Source: a virus. From it: DNA of 31,450 bases. The DNA lies in the IMG/VR virus record IMGVR_UViG_3300032223_003149, positions 1 to 31,450 of that record; one strand, given 5' to 3'. Each line of letters starts with the position of its first letter. Position 1 is the stretch's first letter. The position numbers and the translations under genes were made by a program. This document shows positions 25,085 through 30,436 of this stretch, piece after piece. The notes beneath the pieces were generated by a model that saw only the letters and a program-made list of their open reading frames with translations, searched no databases and was not told where the DNA came from.

Positions 25085-25990
25085 TTAACCAGCCAATTTC
25101 TTGAAGAATTCTAACGATTCATCTTCGTCATCGTCTTCCATTTGAGACTGCTTAGGTGTATCAACAGCCTTAAACTTAGGTGCAGGTTCCGTGCGAGTCC
25201 AAGGAAGCTCTTCCTCCTCAGCCTTCTTAACGATCTTTGCAGCTGTTTCAGTTGAAAGTACACGAGCGAGACGCTCCTTGAGTTCATCATAAGACTTAAA
25301 GTTCTTAGGATCAAGGAATTCCTGAAGAGAATGTTCCTTCTTCCAAGTAGCTTCAAGTTCCTCATCATCGCTCATCAAAGGTCCGACCTTATCAAACTCC
25401 GAACGGTCATAATTACGATAACCTTCAACATTACGAATCTTCAACTTGAAATTAGCACCTGCCCAAAGATCAAATGGGTTAACAGGTTCCTCTCCAGGAA
25501 ACTGAGGATTCATCGCTTCATTCAACTTATCGAAAATCTTCTTGCCATACTTGTACAAGAACACCTTACCTTCATTTTCAGGATTACCTGAATCAGTAAC
25601 GACATAAATATTGGAAATAAAGTGAAGTCGACGCTTCTGCTTACGAGCAATTTCCTTGTCAGACTCAATGCCAGAGTTCCACAACTGAGAATTATACTCA
25701 GAAACAGGATCCTGCTTACCAAGAGTAGTCAAAGAATTTTCAATGTACCAAGAACCAGTTGGACCCTGAAAACCATGGTCAAACATGCGAATGAAAGGTA
25801 CATCTTCATTTTGAGGAGCGGGTAGGAAACGGATAACAGCATAGCCATTGCCAGCCTTATCTACAGTTGGGTTCCAAAAGCGATCATCGCCCTTCTTTTC
25901 CCCCTGATTACCATTTACCTTAGAAAGTTCGCTGGTAAGTTGTTCAAGAGACTTCTTGCCAGACATAGACTTGAGCTTAGAAAAATCCAT
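25085..25990 (-). CDS. 32: gp32-like single-stranded DNA-binding protein
   Basis: A 301-residue homologue of T4 gp32 (also 301 aa), which coats ssDNA in replication, recombination and repair. N-terminal basic/Ser part KLKSMSGKKS corresponds to the cooperativity (LAST) region. The core keeps NGYAVIRFLPA, FDHGFQGPTGSWYIEN, SNIYVVTDSGNPENEGKVFL, YKYGKKIFDKLNEAM and WAGANFKLKIRNVEGYRNYD. The C-terminus is acidic (EDDDEDESLEF), the protein-docking tail. The protein has no cysteine at all, so three of the four T4 zinc ligands (C77, C87, C90) are missing; only the His of DHGF remains. Codons are visibly more GC-ending than in neighbouring gp59, fitting high expression. CGGAG ribosome site. Confidence 0.95.
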   Translation of the reverse strand: MDFSKLKSMSGKKSLEQLTSELSKVNGNQGEKKGDDRFWNPTVDKAGNGYAVIRFLPAPQNEDVPFIRMFDHGFQGPTGSWYIENSLTTLGKQDPVSEYNSQLWNSGIESDKEIARKQKRRLHFISNIYVVTDSGNPENEGKVFLYKYGKKIFDKLNEAMNPQFPGEEPVNPFDLWAGANFKLKIRNVEGYRNYDRSEFDKVGPLMSDDEELEATWKKEHSLQEFLDPKNFKSYDELKERLARVLSTETAAKIVKKAEEEELPWTRTEPAPKFKAVDTPKQSQMEDDDEDESLEFFKKLAG

Positions 25991-26001
25991 TTATATTCTC
26001 C

Positions 26002-26045
26002 GTATTGTTTGTATTGATAGTATTGTTAGTATATCGAGCAGTATA
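26002..26045 (-). promoter_or_regulatory. Repeat-rich gp32 mRNA leader, possible autoregulatory operator
   Basis: On the minus strand the last 64 or so bases before gp32 hold three CAATAC units at a 9-base spacing (plus-strand GTATTG at 26002-26007, 26011-26016, 26020-26025), ending next to the CGGAG ribosome site, and two TATACT units upstream (26028-26033, 26040-26045). The stretch near the ribosome site is A/C-rich and looks unstructured. T4 gp32 represses its own translation by binding an unstructured leader with short repeats, so a similar operator is plausible. Confidence 0.45.
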
Positions 26046-26061
26046 ACGCTCAACATTATTT

Positions 26062-26090
26062 AGTATACTTCTATTCATCAAAATAGTCAA
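26062..26090 (-). promoter_or_regulatory. Sigma70-type promoter for gp32
   Basis: Minus strand: TTGACT (26090-26085), 17-base spacer, TATACT (26067-26062); each box differs from consensus at one position. The -35 lies inside the 3' end of gp59. Predicted start near 26055 gives a leader of about 64 bases. This would let host polymerase transcribe gp32 separately from gp59. Confidence 0.7.
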
Positions 26091-26652
26091 GAATAATCTT
26101 TCTTATTTTATCCTTATCATACTTGATAAACGGAACGTACTTCTCAACTTTGGTCTTGAGTGTATCCCAAACCAAATCGTACTGCATTTTAGAATCCCAA
26201 TGTTTTTTAGCACCAGATAATTCTAAAAGCAAACACATTGTTTCTAACGAAATTTCTTTTCCCAAATATTTTTTCAAAAGAAACGGATGTTCATTATTCT
26301 TACATACAAAATTTTCATTAAAAACTGGATTAAGATTTGAAAGTTCTGTTTTAAACACATAGCTTAAACTTTGTTGTCTTTTCAACCAATCTTTGTAGAT
26401 GTTTTCGGCAATTTCGCTATATGCTAATTCGCGTATCCAAGCTTTTTCATTGTTGGAAAGATTAGCTATTAAAAAATTCTCAATATCAGGATGTTTTGCT
26501 AACTTTTGAAAAAACAATTTGTCTTTACGTTTTTCAAACGAATTAACGTTCAGTTTAACTTTACCATTGTACTTGAAATAATCATATGATGGTTTTGTAA
26601 AATGATTCTTCAACGCAACATAATGTTGATAGCATTCAAAAGCTGACATCAT
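26071..26652 (-). CDS. 59: gp59-like helicase loader
   Basis: T4 gp59 (217 aa) loads the gp41 helicase onto gp32-coated forks. This 193-residue protein shows YDYFKYNGKVKLN then FEKRKDKLFFQKLAKHPDIE and NFLIANLSNNEKAWIREL (T4: YDVIKYNWCMRVS, YQKRRDKYFFQKLSEKYKLK, LIFISNLVANQDAWIGDI), and later ISLETMCLLLELSG and DLVWDTLKTKVEKY (T4: ISFETFILLDSF, NLVWNNYSIKLKAY). It is directly upstream of gp32, as in T4 (33-59-32 order). Start overlaps the preceding stop (ATGA); a second ATG three bases later is equally possible. AT-rich codon use contrasts with gp32. Confidence 0.92.
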   Translation of the reverse strand: MMSAFECYQHYVALKNHFTKPSYDYFKYNGKVKLNVNSFEKRKDKLFFQKLAKHPDIENFLIANLSNNEKAWIRELAYSEIAENIYKDWLKRQQSLSYVFKTELSNLNPVFNENFVCKNNEHPFLLKKYLGKEISLETMCLLLELSGAKKHWDSKMQYDLVWDTLKTKVEKYVPFIKYDKDKIRKIILDYFDE

Positions 26653-26918
26653 GAACTAACTTTGTTGTAGTAATCTGAGAAGAAAGAATGACACTCATTC
26701 CAAAAACTAAGACGATCGTCACCATCAAGCTTCCATGCCTGATACAGTTGCCAAATGCGACTATCGAGATCGTCCATATTCGTTGAAGACTTACCTTCAA
26801 GAACTGTGAATCCTTGCTCTTCAACATATTCAATAATGTCGTCGAGATCAAAATCGTCTAGATCAACATCTACTTCTGTTTCGATATATGCTGTTGCTGA
26901 TTTACTTCTAAAGCCCAT
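26649..26918 (-). CDS. Small acidic protein of unknown function
   Basis: An 89-residue protein with an Asp-rich N-terminal third (TEVDVDLDDFDLDDIIEYVE) and a helical C-terminal part with several aromatic residues (IWQLYQAWKL, RLSFWNECHSFFSDYYNKV). I recognise no family. It is translationally coupled on both sides: its ATG 26918 shares a base with the metallopeptidase stop (TGATG), and its stop overlaps the gp59 start. A GTG three bases earlier (26921) is an alternative start with better ribosome-site spacing (AAAGG). Being between gp33/metallopeptidase and gp59, it is probably made early to middle in infection. Confidence 0.65.
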   Translation of the reverse strand: MGFRSKSATAYIETEVDVDLDDFDLDDIIEYVEEQGFTVLEGKSSTNMDDLDSRIWQLYQAWKLDGDDRLSFWNECHSFFSDYYNKVSS

Positions 26919-27364
26919 CACTTCACCTTTAAAGAATCAATGTATTTTACATACAATCCTTTTTCCATACCATGGGCTTCAATTTCCCATGGATGAAACC
27001 AATAGTCTGAATTATTCAAATCGTGAATTTCATTTTTCCATTTGATCTTATCAAGTCTAACATAATCCTTCAATTCGCCTTTAGCATACTGCTTAACATG
27101 AACCATTTCATGAGCTAAAGCGAAAAGGATTTGTTTTCTGCTTAAATTTTTGTTTATTGTTAATATGAAATCGCGATTTTTTCGACCATTCTCATCTGTT
27201 TCGCAATATGCACATTCGCGAGAAGATAAATTTTCAAAAGAAAGATTTATTGTTATTTTGTGGTAAAGGTTTTCTTTTAGAAGCCATTTTCCATAAAATT
27301 TAATAGCTTCTTTGCAATCTTTTACTGGAATTTTTGATGGTTTGCCTGAAGTCGTTATATACAT
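26918..27364 (-). CDS. Small zinc metallopeptidase-like protein (HEMVH)
   Basis: A 148-residue protein with the zinc-peptidase signature ALAHEMVHVKQY: H85 and H89 as ligands, E86 as general base. A conserved-looking WFHPWEIEAHGME (about 122-134) offers the third acidic ligand (E127 or E129). It resembles the small SprT-like / DUF-type HExxH proteins common in phages. I start at ATG 27364 because a GGAGG site lies 6 bases upstream; an open frame continues to 27412 but its extra ATG at 27376 forms part of that ribosome site. Substrate unknown; it could be a cytosolic protease acting on host or phage proteins. It interrupts the T4 33-59 neighbourhood. Confidence 0.72.
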   Translation of the reverse strand: MYITTSGKPSKIPVKDCKEAIKFYGKWLLKENLYHKITINLSFENLSSRECAYCETDENGRKNRDFILTINKNLSRKQILFALAHEMVHVKQYAKGELKDYVRLDKIKWKNEIHDLNNSDYWFHPWEIEAHGMEKGLYVKYIDSLKVK

Positions 27365-27392
27365 AATAGCCTCCATCTTTTTCCAATATTTA

Positions 27393-27614
27393 TCAGATTG
27401 GCAACCTAGCACCCCTCTTAAGTATGTTTAAATTTTCAGCTTCTGCTTGAATTTTTGACTTGAAAACTGGGTCTTTTTTGATCAATCCAGCCATATACTC
27501 AACTTCAATTTTATTTTTCTCACACCAATAAACAACAGCGTCAATGTATTCAATGTTTTTAGTTCGGCAAAGTTTTTCTATCTCTTCAATAACGTTATTA
27601 CTCATCTGGATCAT
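27393..27614 (-). CDS. 33: gp33-like late transcription co-activator
   Basis: T4 gp33 (112 aa) bridges RNA polymerase and the sliding clamp for late transcription. This 73-residue protein aligns with its central and C-terminal part: VIEEIEKLCRTKNIEYIDAV, VYWCEKNKIEVEYMAGLI, KSKIQAEAENLNIL (T4: IIEKMVEEFGMSYLEATTAF, LEENSIPETQFAKFI, IEKIQSEAIDENLL). The T4 C-terminal clamp-binding tail (ending LDFLL) has no clear counterpart; this protein ends RGARLPI. Start could be ATG 27614 (AAAGG 8 bases upstream) or ATG 27605, which overlaps the upstream stop as ATGAGTAA. Order gp33, two inserted genes, gp59, gp32 supports the call. Confidence 0.8.
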   Translation of the reverse strand: MIQMSNNVIEEIEKLCRTKNIEYIDAVVYWCEKNKIEVEYMAGLIKKDPVFKSKIQAEAENLNILKRGARLPI

Positions 27615-27807
27615 AATTGTAACCTTTTATCAACTTTAAACCGAAATTTACCATGTCACTAGCTACCAGCGTGCAGAATACGATACCAGCTAGTTCCCAA
27701 AATGGCGGAAATTTAGCAAGATATATTACACCATAAAATACAAACTGAGAAAGTACAAGTATCAAAACTCCAACAGGAACATCTTTTATAAATTTTGTTT
27801 CTTTCAT
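27598..27807 (-). CDS. Small two-TM membrane protein
   Basis: 69 residues with two hydrophobic segments (VPVGVLILVLSQFVFYGVIY at about 10-29 and WELAGIVFCTLVASDMVNFG at about 37-56), a short charged N-terminus and the C-terminus LIKGYNYDPDE. I take ATG 27807 because a GAGG site precedes it by 5 bases; the longer open frame (to 27849) would run through the tRNA gene. Function not recognisable; small phage inner-membrane proteins can be holins, superinfection factors or host-effector proteins. It is the first protein gene after the tmRNA-tRNA cluster and is probably co-transcribed with it. Confidence 0.65.
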   Translation of the reverse strand: MKETKFIKDVPVGVLILVLSQFVFYGVIYLAKFPPFWELAGIVFCTLVASDMVNFGLKLIKGYNYDPDE

Positions 27808-27822
27808 ACTATCCTCAAAGAT

Positions 27823-27914
27823 TGGTAGGGGTGCTCGGATTTGAACCAAGTCGAGAACGCTAATCGGGCGCTGAAAGGCTTATAAGACCTCCCTGTGTAC
27901 CAACACCCACCCCC
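27823..27914 (-). tRNA. Class-II-like tRNA with unusual features, isotype uncertain
   Basis: Folds as acceptor GGGGGTG/CACCCCT (one G-U), discriminator A and encoded CCA; T arm CTTGG-TTCAAAT-CCGAG; a 24-base variable region with a CGC/GCG stem, as in Leu/Ser/Tyr tRNAs. The anticodon loop is CTTATAA if the stem GAGGT/GCCTT is used, placing TAT (reads AUA, Ile) after U33, which is odd for a class II tRNA. The D arm is very short (GTG-TTGGTA-CAC) and position 8 is G, not the usual U. Leu-like D loop and A73 are present. It could be a degenerate or specialised tRNA. Confidence 0.6.
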
Positions 27915-27919
27915 ATAAA

Positions 27920-27996
27920 TGGCGCCCTCTGAGCGATTCGAACGCCCGACCCACGGAGTAGAAATCCGTTGCTCTATCCTGCTGAGCTAAGAAGGC
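27920..27996 (-). tRNA. tRNA-Arg(UCU)
   Basis: Complete cloverleaf of 77 bases: acceptor GCCTTCT/AGAGGGC, D arm AGCTCAGCAGGATAGAGC, anticodon arm ACGGA-TTTCTAC-TCCGT with TCT in the anticodon position, T loop TTCGAAT, encoded CCA. It decodes AGA (and AGG), the arginine codon preferred throughout the AT-rich structural genes here, so it probably compensates for host codon supply. It ends five bases before the next tRNA and begins eight bases after the tmRNA hairpin. Confidence 0.95.
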
Positions 27997-28004
27997 AAAA
28001 AGGT

Positions 28005-28147
28005 GGCGGGATTCTGTTTCCACGTTCCCGCCGAACGCATTCTTATGCAGCTAGGGCATAAGAGAGAGGTGCATTATCGTTTGCATCTAACGTTTACTTA
28101 GGTCTCTTCGCAACTTTACTACAACCCGTCGAACCTATTTCGCCCCC
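28005..28147 (-). ncRNA. ssrA: Permuted tmRNA, coding piece with tag reading frame
   Basis: The 5' half of tmRNA: GGGGGCGAAATAGGTTCGAC then GGG, the conserved tmRNA 5' end, with the acceptor strand GGGGGCG. The resume codon GCA is at 28084-28082 and the tag frame gives ANDNAPLSYALAA then TAA (28045-28043); with the charged alanine the tag is AANDN-...-ALAA, ending in the LAA-type protease signal. After the tag comes a strong hairpin GGCGGGA/TCCCGCC (28005-28032) followed by ACCTTTTT, which is either a tmRNA helix or a partial terminator. This half lies after the acceptor half, so the gene is circularly permuted. Confidence 0.92.
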
Positions 28148-28223
28148 CTCAAAAACACACTGTTACACTCACTATATGGAGTAAGAATCGATGCTATAAA
28201 AGCAAGGATCCCCAATGTGCTTT
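28148..28223 (-). ncRNA. Intervening segment of the permuted tmRNA precursor
   Basis: A 76-base stretch between the CCA end of the acceptor piece and the 5' G of the coding piece. In permuted tmRNAs this loop is removed during maturation. It begins with a small hairpin (AAAGCA / TGCTTT around GGGGATCC). No open frame or other motif is visible. Confidence 0.75.
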
Positions 28224-28292
28224 TGGTGGAGGCGGGGAGTACTGCCCTCCCGTCCGAATCGTTTATTCCTTACGCCTCAACGACCGAAGCAA
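28224..28292 (-). ncRNA. ssrA: Permuted tmRNA, acceptor piece
   Basis: The 3' half of tmRNA, transcribed first. It ends ATTCGGAC, GGGAG-GGCAGTA-CTCCC, CGCCTCC, ACCA, matching the tmRNA 3' end (E. coli: TTTCGGAC, T arm, acceptor, ACCA). CGCCTCC pairs with the GGGGGCG of the coding piece over all seven positions (one G-U). CCA is encoded at 28226-28224. The seven-base T loop GGCAGTA departs from the usual TTCRANY. The upstream boundary is set from the predicted transcription start and is approximate. Confidence 0.9.
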
Positions 28293-28299
28293 TATATTT

Positions 28300-28328
28300 A
28301 TTCTACTACTAATAGTTTTTAAAGTCAA
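28300..28328 (-). promoter_or_regulatory. Sigma70-type promoter for the tmRNA-tRNA cluster
   Basis: Minus strand: TTGACT (28328-28323), 17-base spacer, TAGAAT (28305-28300), one mismatch in each box. The TGA inside the -35 is the stop codon of the upstream 85-aa gene. The predicted start near 28292 is right at the tmRNA acceptor piece. An AT-rich inverted repeat (AATAGTT/AACTATT) surrounds the -35. An AATAAATA octamer overlaps the -10 (28302-28295) and could give late expression as well. Confidence 0.72.
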
Positions 28329-28582
28329 TAACTATTTTTCTTTCTTACACTATGTTCTGCAATAAACTCTTCTGCATCAGGACGATAAATGTAATACTTC
28401 AGTATCGTCTCAAGAGCTTCTGAAAGAGCAAAAGCGTTAAACATATCTTCATATTCATACTGCTTAAGAGGGCCAGGACACTGCTTCAGCCTACGGATTT
28501 CCTCCTGCTGGGCAATGTAATCCTTCTTAATAGTGTCAACAACGATTCTATCTACAAGAGTGTCATCAATTTCAAATTTCAT
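28325..28582 (-). CDS. Small conserved-looking phage protein, function unknown
   Basis: 85 residues: MKFEIDDTLVDRIVVDTIKK then DYIAQQEEIRRLK, and after a Cys-Pro turn a helical part with YEDMFNAFALSEALETILKY. I recall similar short MKFEIDD-type proteins in T4-like phages, without an assigned role. ATG 28582 shares a base with the stop of the upstream 373-aa gene (TGATG) and has AAGG 7 bases upstream; the GTG at 28585 is a weaker alternative. Its stop codon is embedded in the tmRNA -35 element. Confidence 0.7.
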   Translation of the reverse strand: MKFEIDDTLVDRIVVDTIKKDYIAQQEEIRRLKQCPGPLKQYEYEDMFNAFALSEALETILKYYIYRPDAEEFIAEHSVRKKNSY

Positions 28583-29703
28583 CACATCACCTTCATTAGT
28601 ACAGTGTTTTCGTTTATACGGATTTGAAGAGGTTTATCGGTCTTCAACTCATCCATCAGTTTCCTCAGAATGATCTTGCCACCATTTTGAAGCTTGGTTA
28701 GAACATCTTCTGGTTTACGCCCGCAACCCTTGCTGAGGGAAGTTTTCTCATCATAACCAATGATAGAGGTTCCCTTGATTTGCAAGCCACCACGATCCAA
28801 TGCACGGAATACCGTAACAACCTTGTATTTGGTATTGAACGTCCACAGTTCCTGTGCACCAATAATCTTTTCTGGATTAATCGAAGCAATCTTGAAGGTA
28901 TTATCCTCCTTCTGATACTTGAGGTTCTTGAGCTTCTTCTCAACAGAAACAGCGCGAGGCTTACGTGGTGCGCGAGTTTTCTTAGTTACATTACCATAAC
29001 GATCTACATCCTCAATCATCTTATTGAGAAATTCGATACGCTTACGCAACTGAGGCTTAGACAAATATCGATACGCTTCCTTGAGTTGCGGATCTCCACC
29101 CTCATACGCTTCAATCAACTCAGCAAGCCAAGGAGAATAATGAGCTATGATTGACGTGCAATACGTAGCTGGGATTTCCTTGGCTTTGAGCCAATCGTAG
29201 ATGGAAAACTCTTCTCCAGAGTCAATCATTTCTTCGATTTCGCCAATGATGTCGTGCTGGCGTTCGCGAATACGTTCCTGAATAGAAATGACAGGAGCTG
29301 ATTTTGACTCTTTAGGATCATCCTTTGACACACGAGCCAAGGATTCTTTTAGCTTGTTTTCGGCGTAAACTTTCGCGCTCGAAGGTAGCTGATAGCCCTT
29401 GCTGAGCATACGGAATACCCAAGCTGCAGTTGAAGGAACCCAAGCATCAGATACACGCTTGATATGCTTAGCTTCTGCCAATCGATTGTTAGCCTTCAGG
29501 TACGTATCGATGTATTCACGAGCATCACTCGTATCGCACATGCAATTATACCAATTCAAGGCAAGACCATATTCTCCATCGGTCATAGCACCAAGGAAAA
29601 CAGGCTCGTCGCCCATATATTTCAAGTTGACCAGGTACGATTCGCTACGTGATACGCGAATTTTCTTAGGGGTCTTTTTGATGATAGATGCACGACGAGC
29701 CAT
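28582..29703 (-). CDS. Conserved phage protein of unknown function (373 aa)
   Basis: A basic 373-residue protein. The N-terminal 30 residues are Lys/Arg-rich (RRASIIKKTPKKIRVSRSES); residues 30-120 are helical (MTDGEYGLALNWYNCMCD, AWVFRMLSKGYQLP); a segment at 145-255 is charged and helical, then TKKTRAPRKPRA (about 242-253), and the C-terminal 110 residues appear beta-rich (YKVVTVFRALDRGGLQIKG, QIRINENTVLMKVM). The basic segments suggest nucleic-acid binding, which is inference. I believe relatives occur in other T4-like phages but know no function. It has a perfect consensus promoter and a GGAG ribosome site, and higher GC than the structural genes, so strong early expression is likely. Confidence 0.75.
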   Translation of the reverse strand: MARRASIIKKTPKKIRVSRSESYLVNLKYMGDEPVFLGAMTDGEYGLALNWYNCMCDTSDAREYIDTYLKANNRLAEAKHIKRVSDAWVPSTAAWVFRMLSKGYQLPSSAKVYAENKLKESLARVSKDDPKESKSAPVISIQERIRERQHDIIGEIEEMIDSGEEFSIYDWLKAKEIPATYCTSIIAHYSPWLAELIEAYEGGDPQLKEAYRYLSKPQLRKRIEFLNKMIEDVDRYGNVTKKTRAPRKPRAVSVEKKLKNLKYQKEDNTFKIASINPEKIIGAQELWTFNTKYKVVTVFRALDRGGLQIKGTSIIGYDEKTSLSKGCGRKPEDVLTKLQNGGKIILRKLMDELKTDKPLQIRINENTVLMKVM

Positions 29704-29727
29704 GTTTTCAACTCCATTCTAGTAATT

Positions 29728-29756
29728 ATTATACTCTAGAATTTAGGGTTTGTCAA
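29728..29756 (-). promoter_or_regulatory. Perfect-consensus sigma70 promoter for the 373-aa gene
   Basis: Minus strand: TTGACA (29756-29751), exactly 17 bases, TATAAT (29733-29728). Both boxes match consensus at all positions. The predicted start near 29721 leaves a short leader with GGAG before ATG 29703. The TGA inside TTGACA is the stop codon of the upstream GIY-YIG gene, the same arrangement as at the tmRNA promoter. Confidence 0.9.
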
Positions 29757-30436
29757 GACCAAAATTTACTCCAAAGCTCCATCACACTATCAATATTCTT
29801 GCATGTGACAGCAAGCTTGTAGTCTGTCTTACCAGCAGGCTCGACTTCATAGCCATTTTCGCTATTCAGCCACTTGGTGATCTTGCTCTTAATATCTTCG
29901 AGATCGTCGCCCTTGAAGTATGACGCAAACTCGAAGATGATCTTTACGCTTTCCTCGGCAAAGTACCAATAGAAGGTGAAGTAGATACCACGGTTTGCAT
30001 TACTGACAACGTAGTAACTTGTTTCGTTAATCTGCAGAGTACGAATTTTACCACGAAGATCGTCATAATGATCTGTATACCAAATTGGAAACTCTTCGAA
30101 ATTATCGACCTTACCAGCCTGGAAGTCGGTAAACATAGACGAGAGAGAAGTCATAACAAAGCATTCCTTATAGTGACCAGCGACAGAATTGTCTTTTGGA
30201 TTAGCGATATTGATGAGGTATGATTCGAGCAGAAAGCTAGGTTTGTCATTGAACTTTTCCAAATTGCGAGCTATAATTTGGCAGTTCTCGTACTTGTAGC
30301 CTTTGTCTTTGAGGTGGGAAAGACAACGATCATCTTTCCCTTTGCCGATGTACATAGTTTGGAATCCATCGTCGAAGTAACGATAGACATACTCACCAAG
30401 AGTTCTAAAAAACTCTGCAGTCGGTTTCTCTATCAA
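29753..30436 (-). CDS. GIY-YIG nuclease-like protein with extra C-terminal domain
   Basis: 227 residues. The N-terminal 90 residues read GEYVYRYFDDGFQTMYIGKG then KDDRCLSHLKDKGY, with SFLLESYLINIANP: the YVY / YIGKGK / DRCxxH / E pattern of the LEM-3-like GIY-YIG family. Likely catalytic residues are both tyrosines, the Arg of KDDR and the Glu of LLES. The C-terminal 130 residues (YYVVSNANRGIYFTFYWYF and following) are unassigned. The start is a TTG overlapping the DUF932 stop (TTGA), with GGAGG four bases upstream; no ATG is suitably placed. It may cleave DNA or RNA; a free-standing homing role cannot be excluded. Confidence 0.75.
   Translation of the reverse strand: MIEKPTAEFFRTLGEYVYRYFDDGFQTMYIGKGKDDRCLSHLKDKGYKYENCQIIARNLEKFNDKPSFLLESYLINIANPKDNSVAGHYKECFVMTSLSSMFTDFQAGKVDNFEEFPIWYTDHYDDLRGKIRTLQINETSYYVVSNANRGIYFTFYWYFAEESVKIIFEFASYFKGDDLEDIKSKITKWLNSENGYEVEPAGKTDYKLAVTCKNIDSVMELWSKFWS

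Noticed and set aside
28005-28032. Hairpin with ACCTTTTT as a true terminator between tmRNA and tRNA-Arg
   Set aside because: The hairpin is probably part of the tmRNA coding piece and the tRNA begins only eight bases further on, so a processing site within one transcript is likelier. Partial termination is not excluded.
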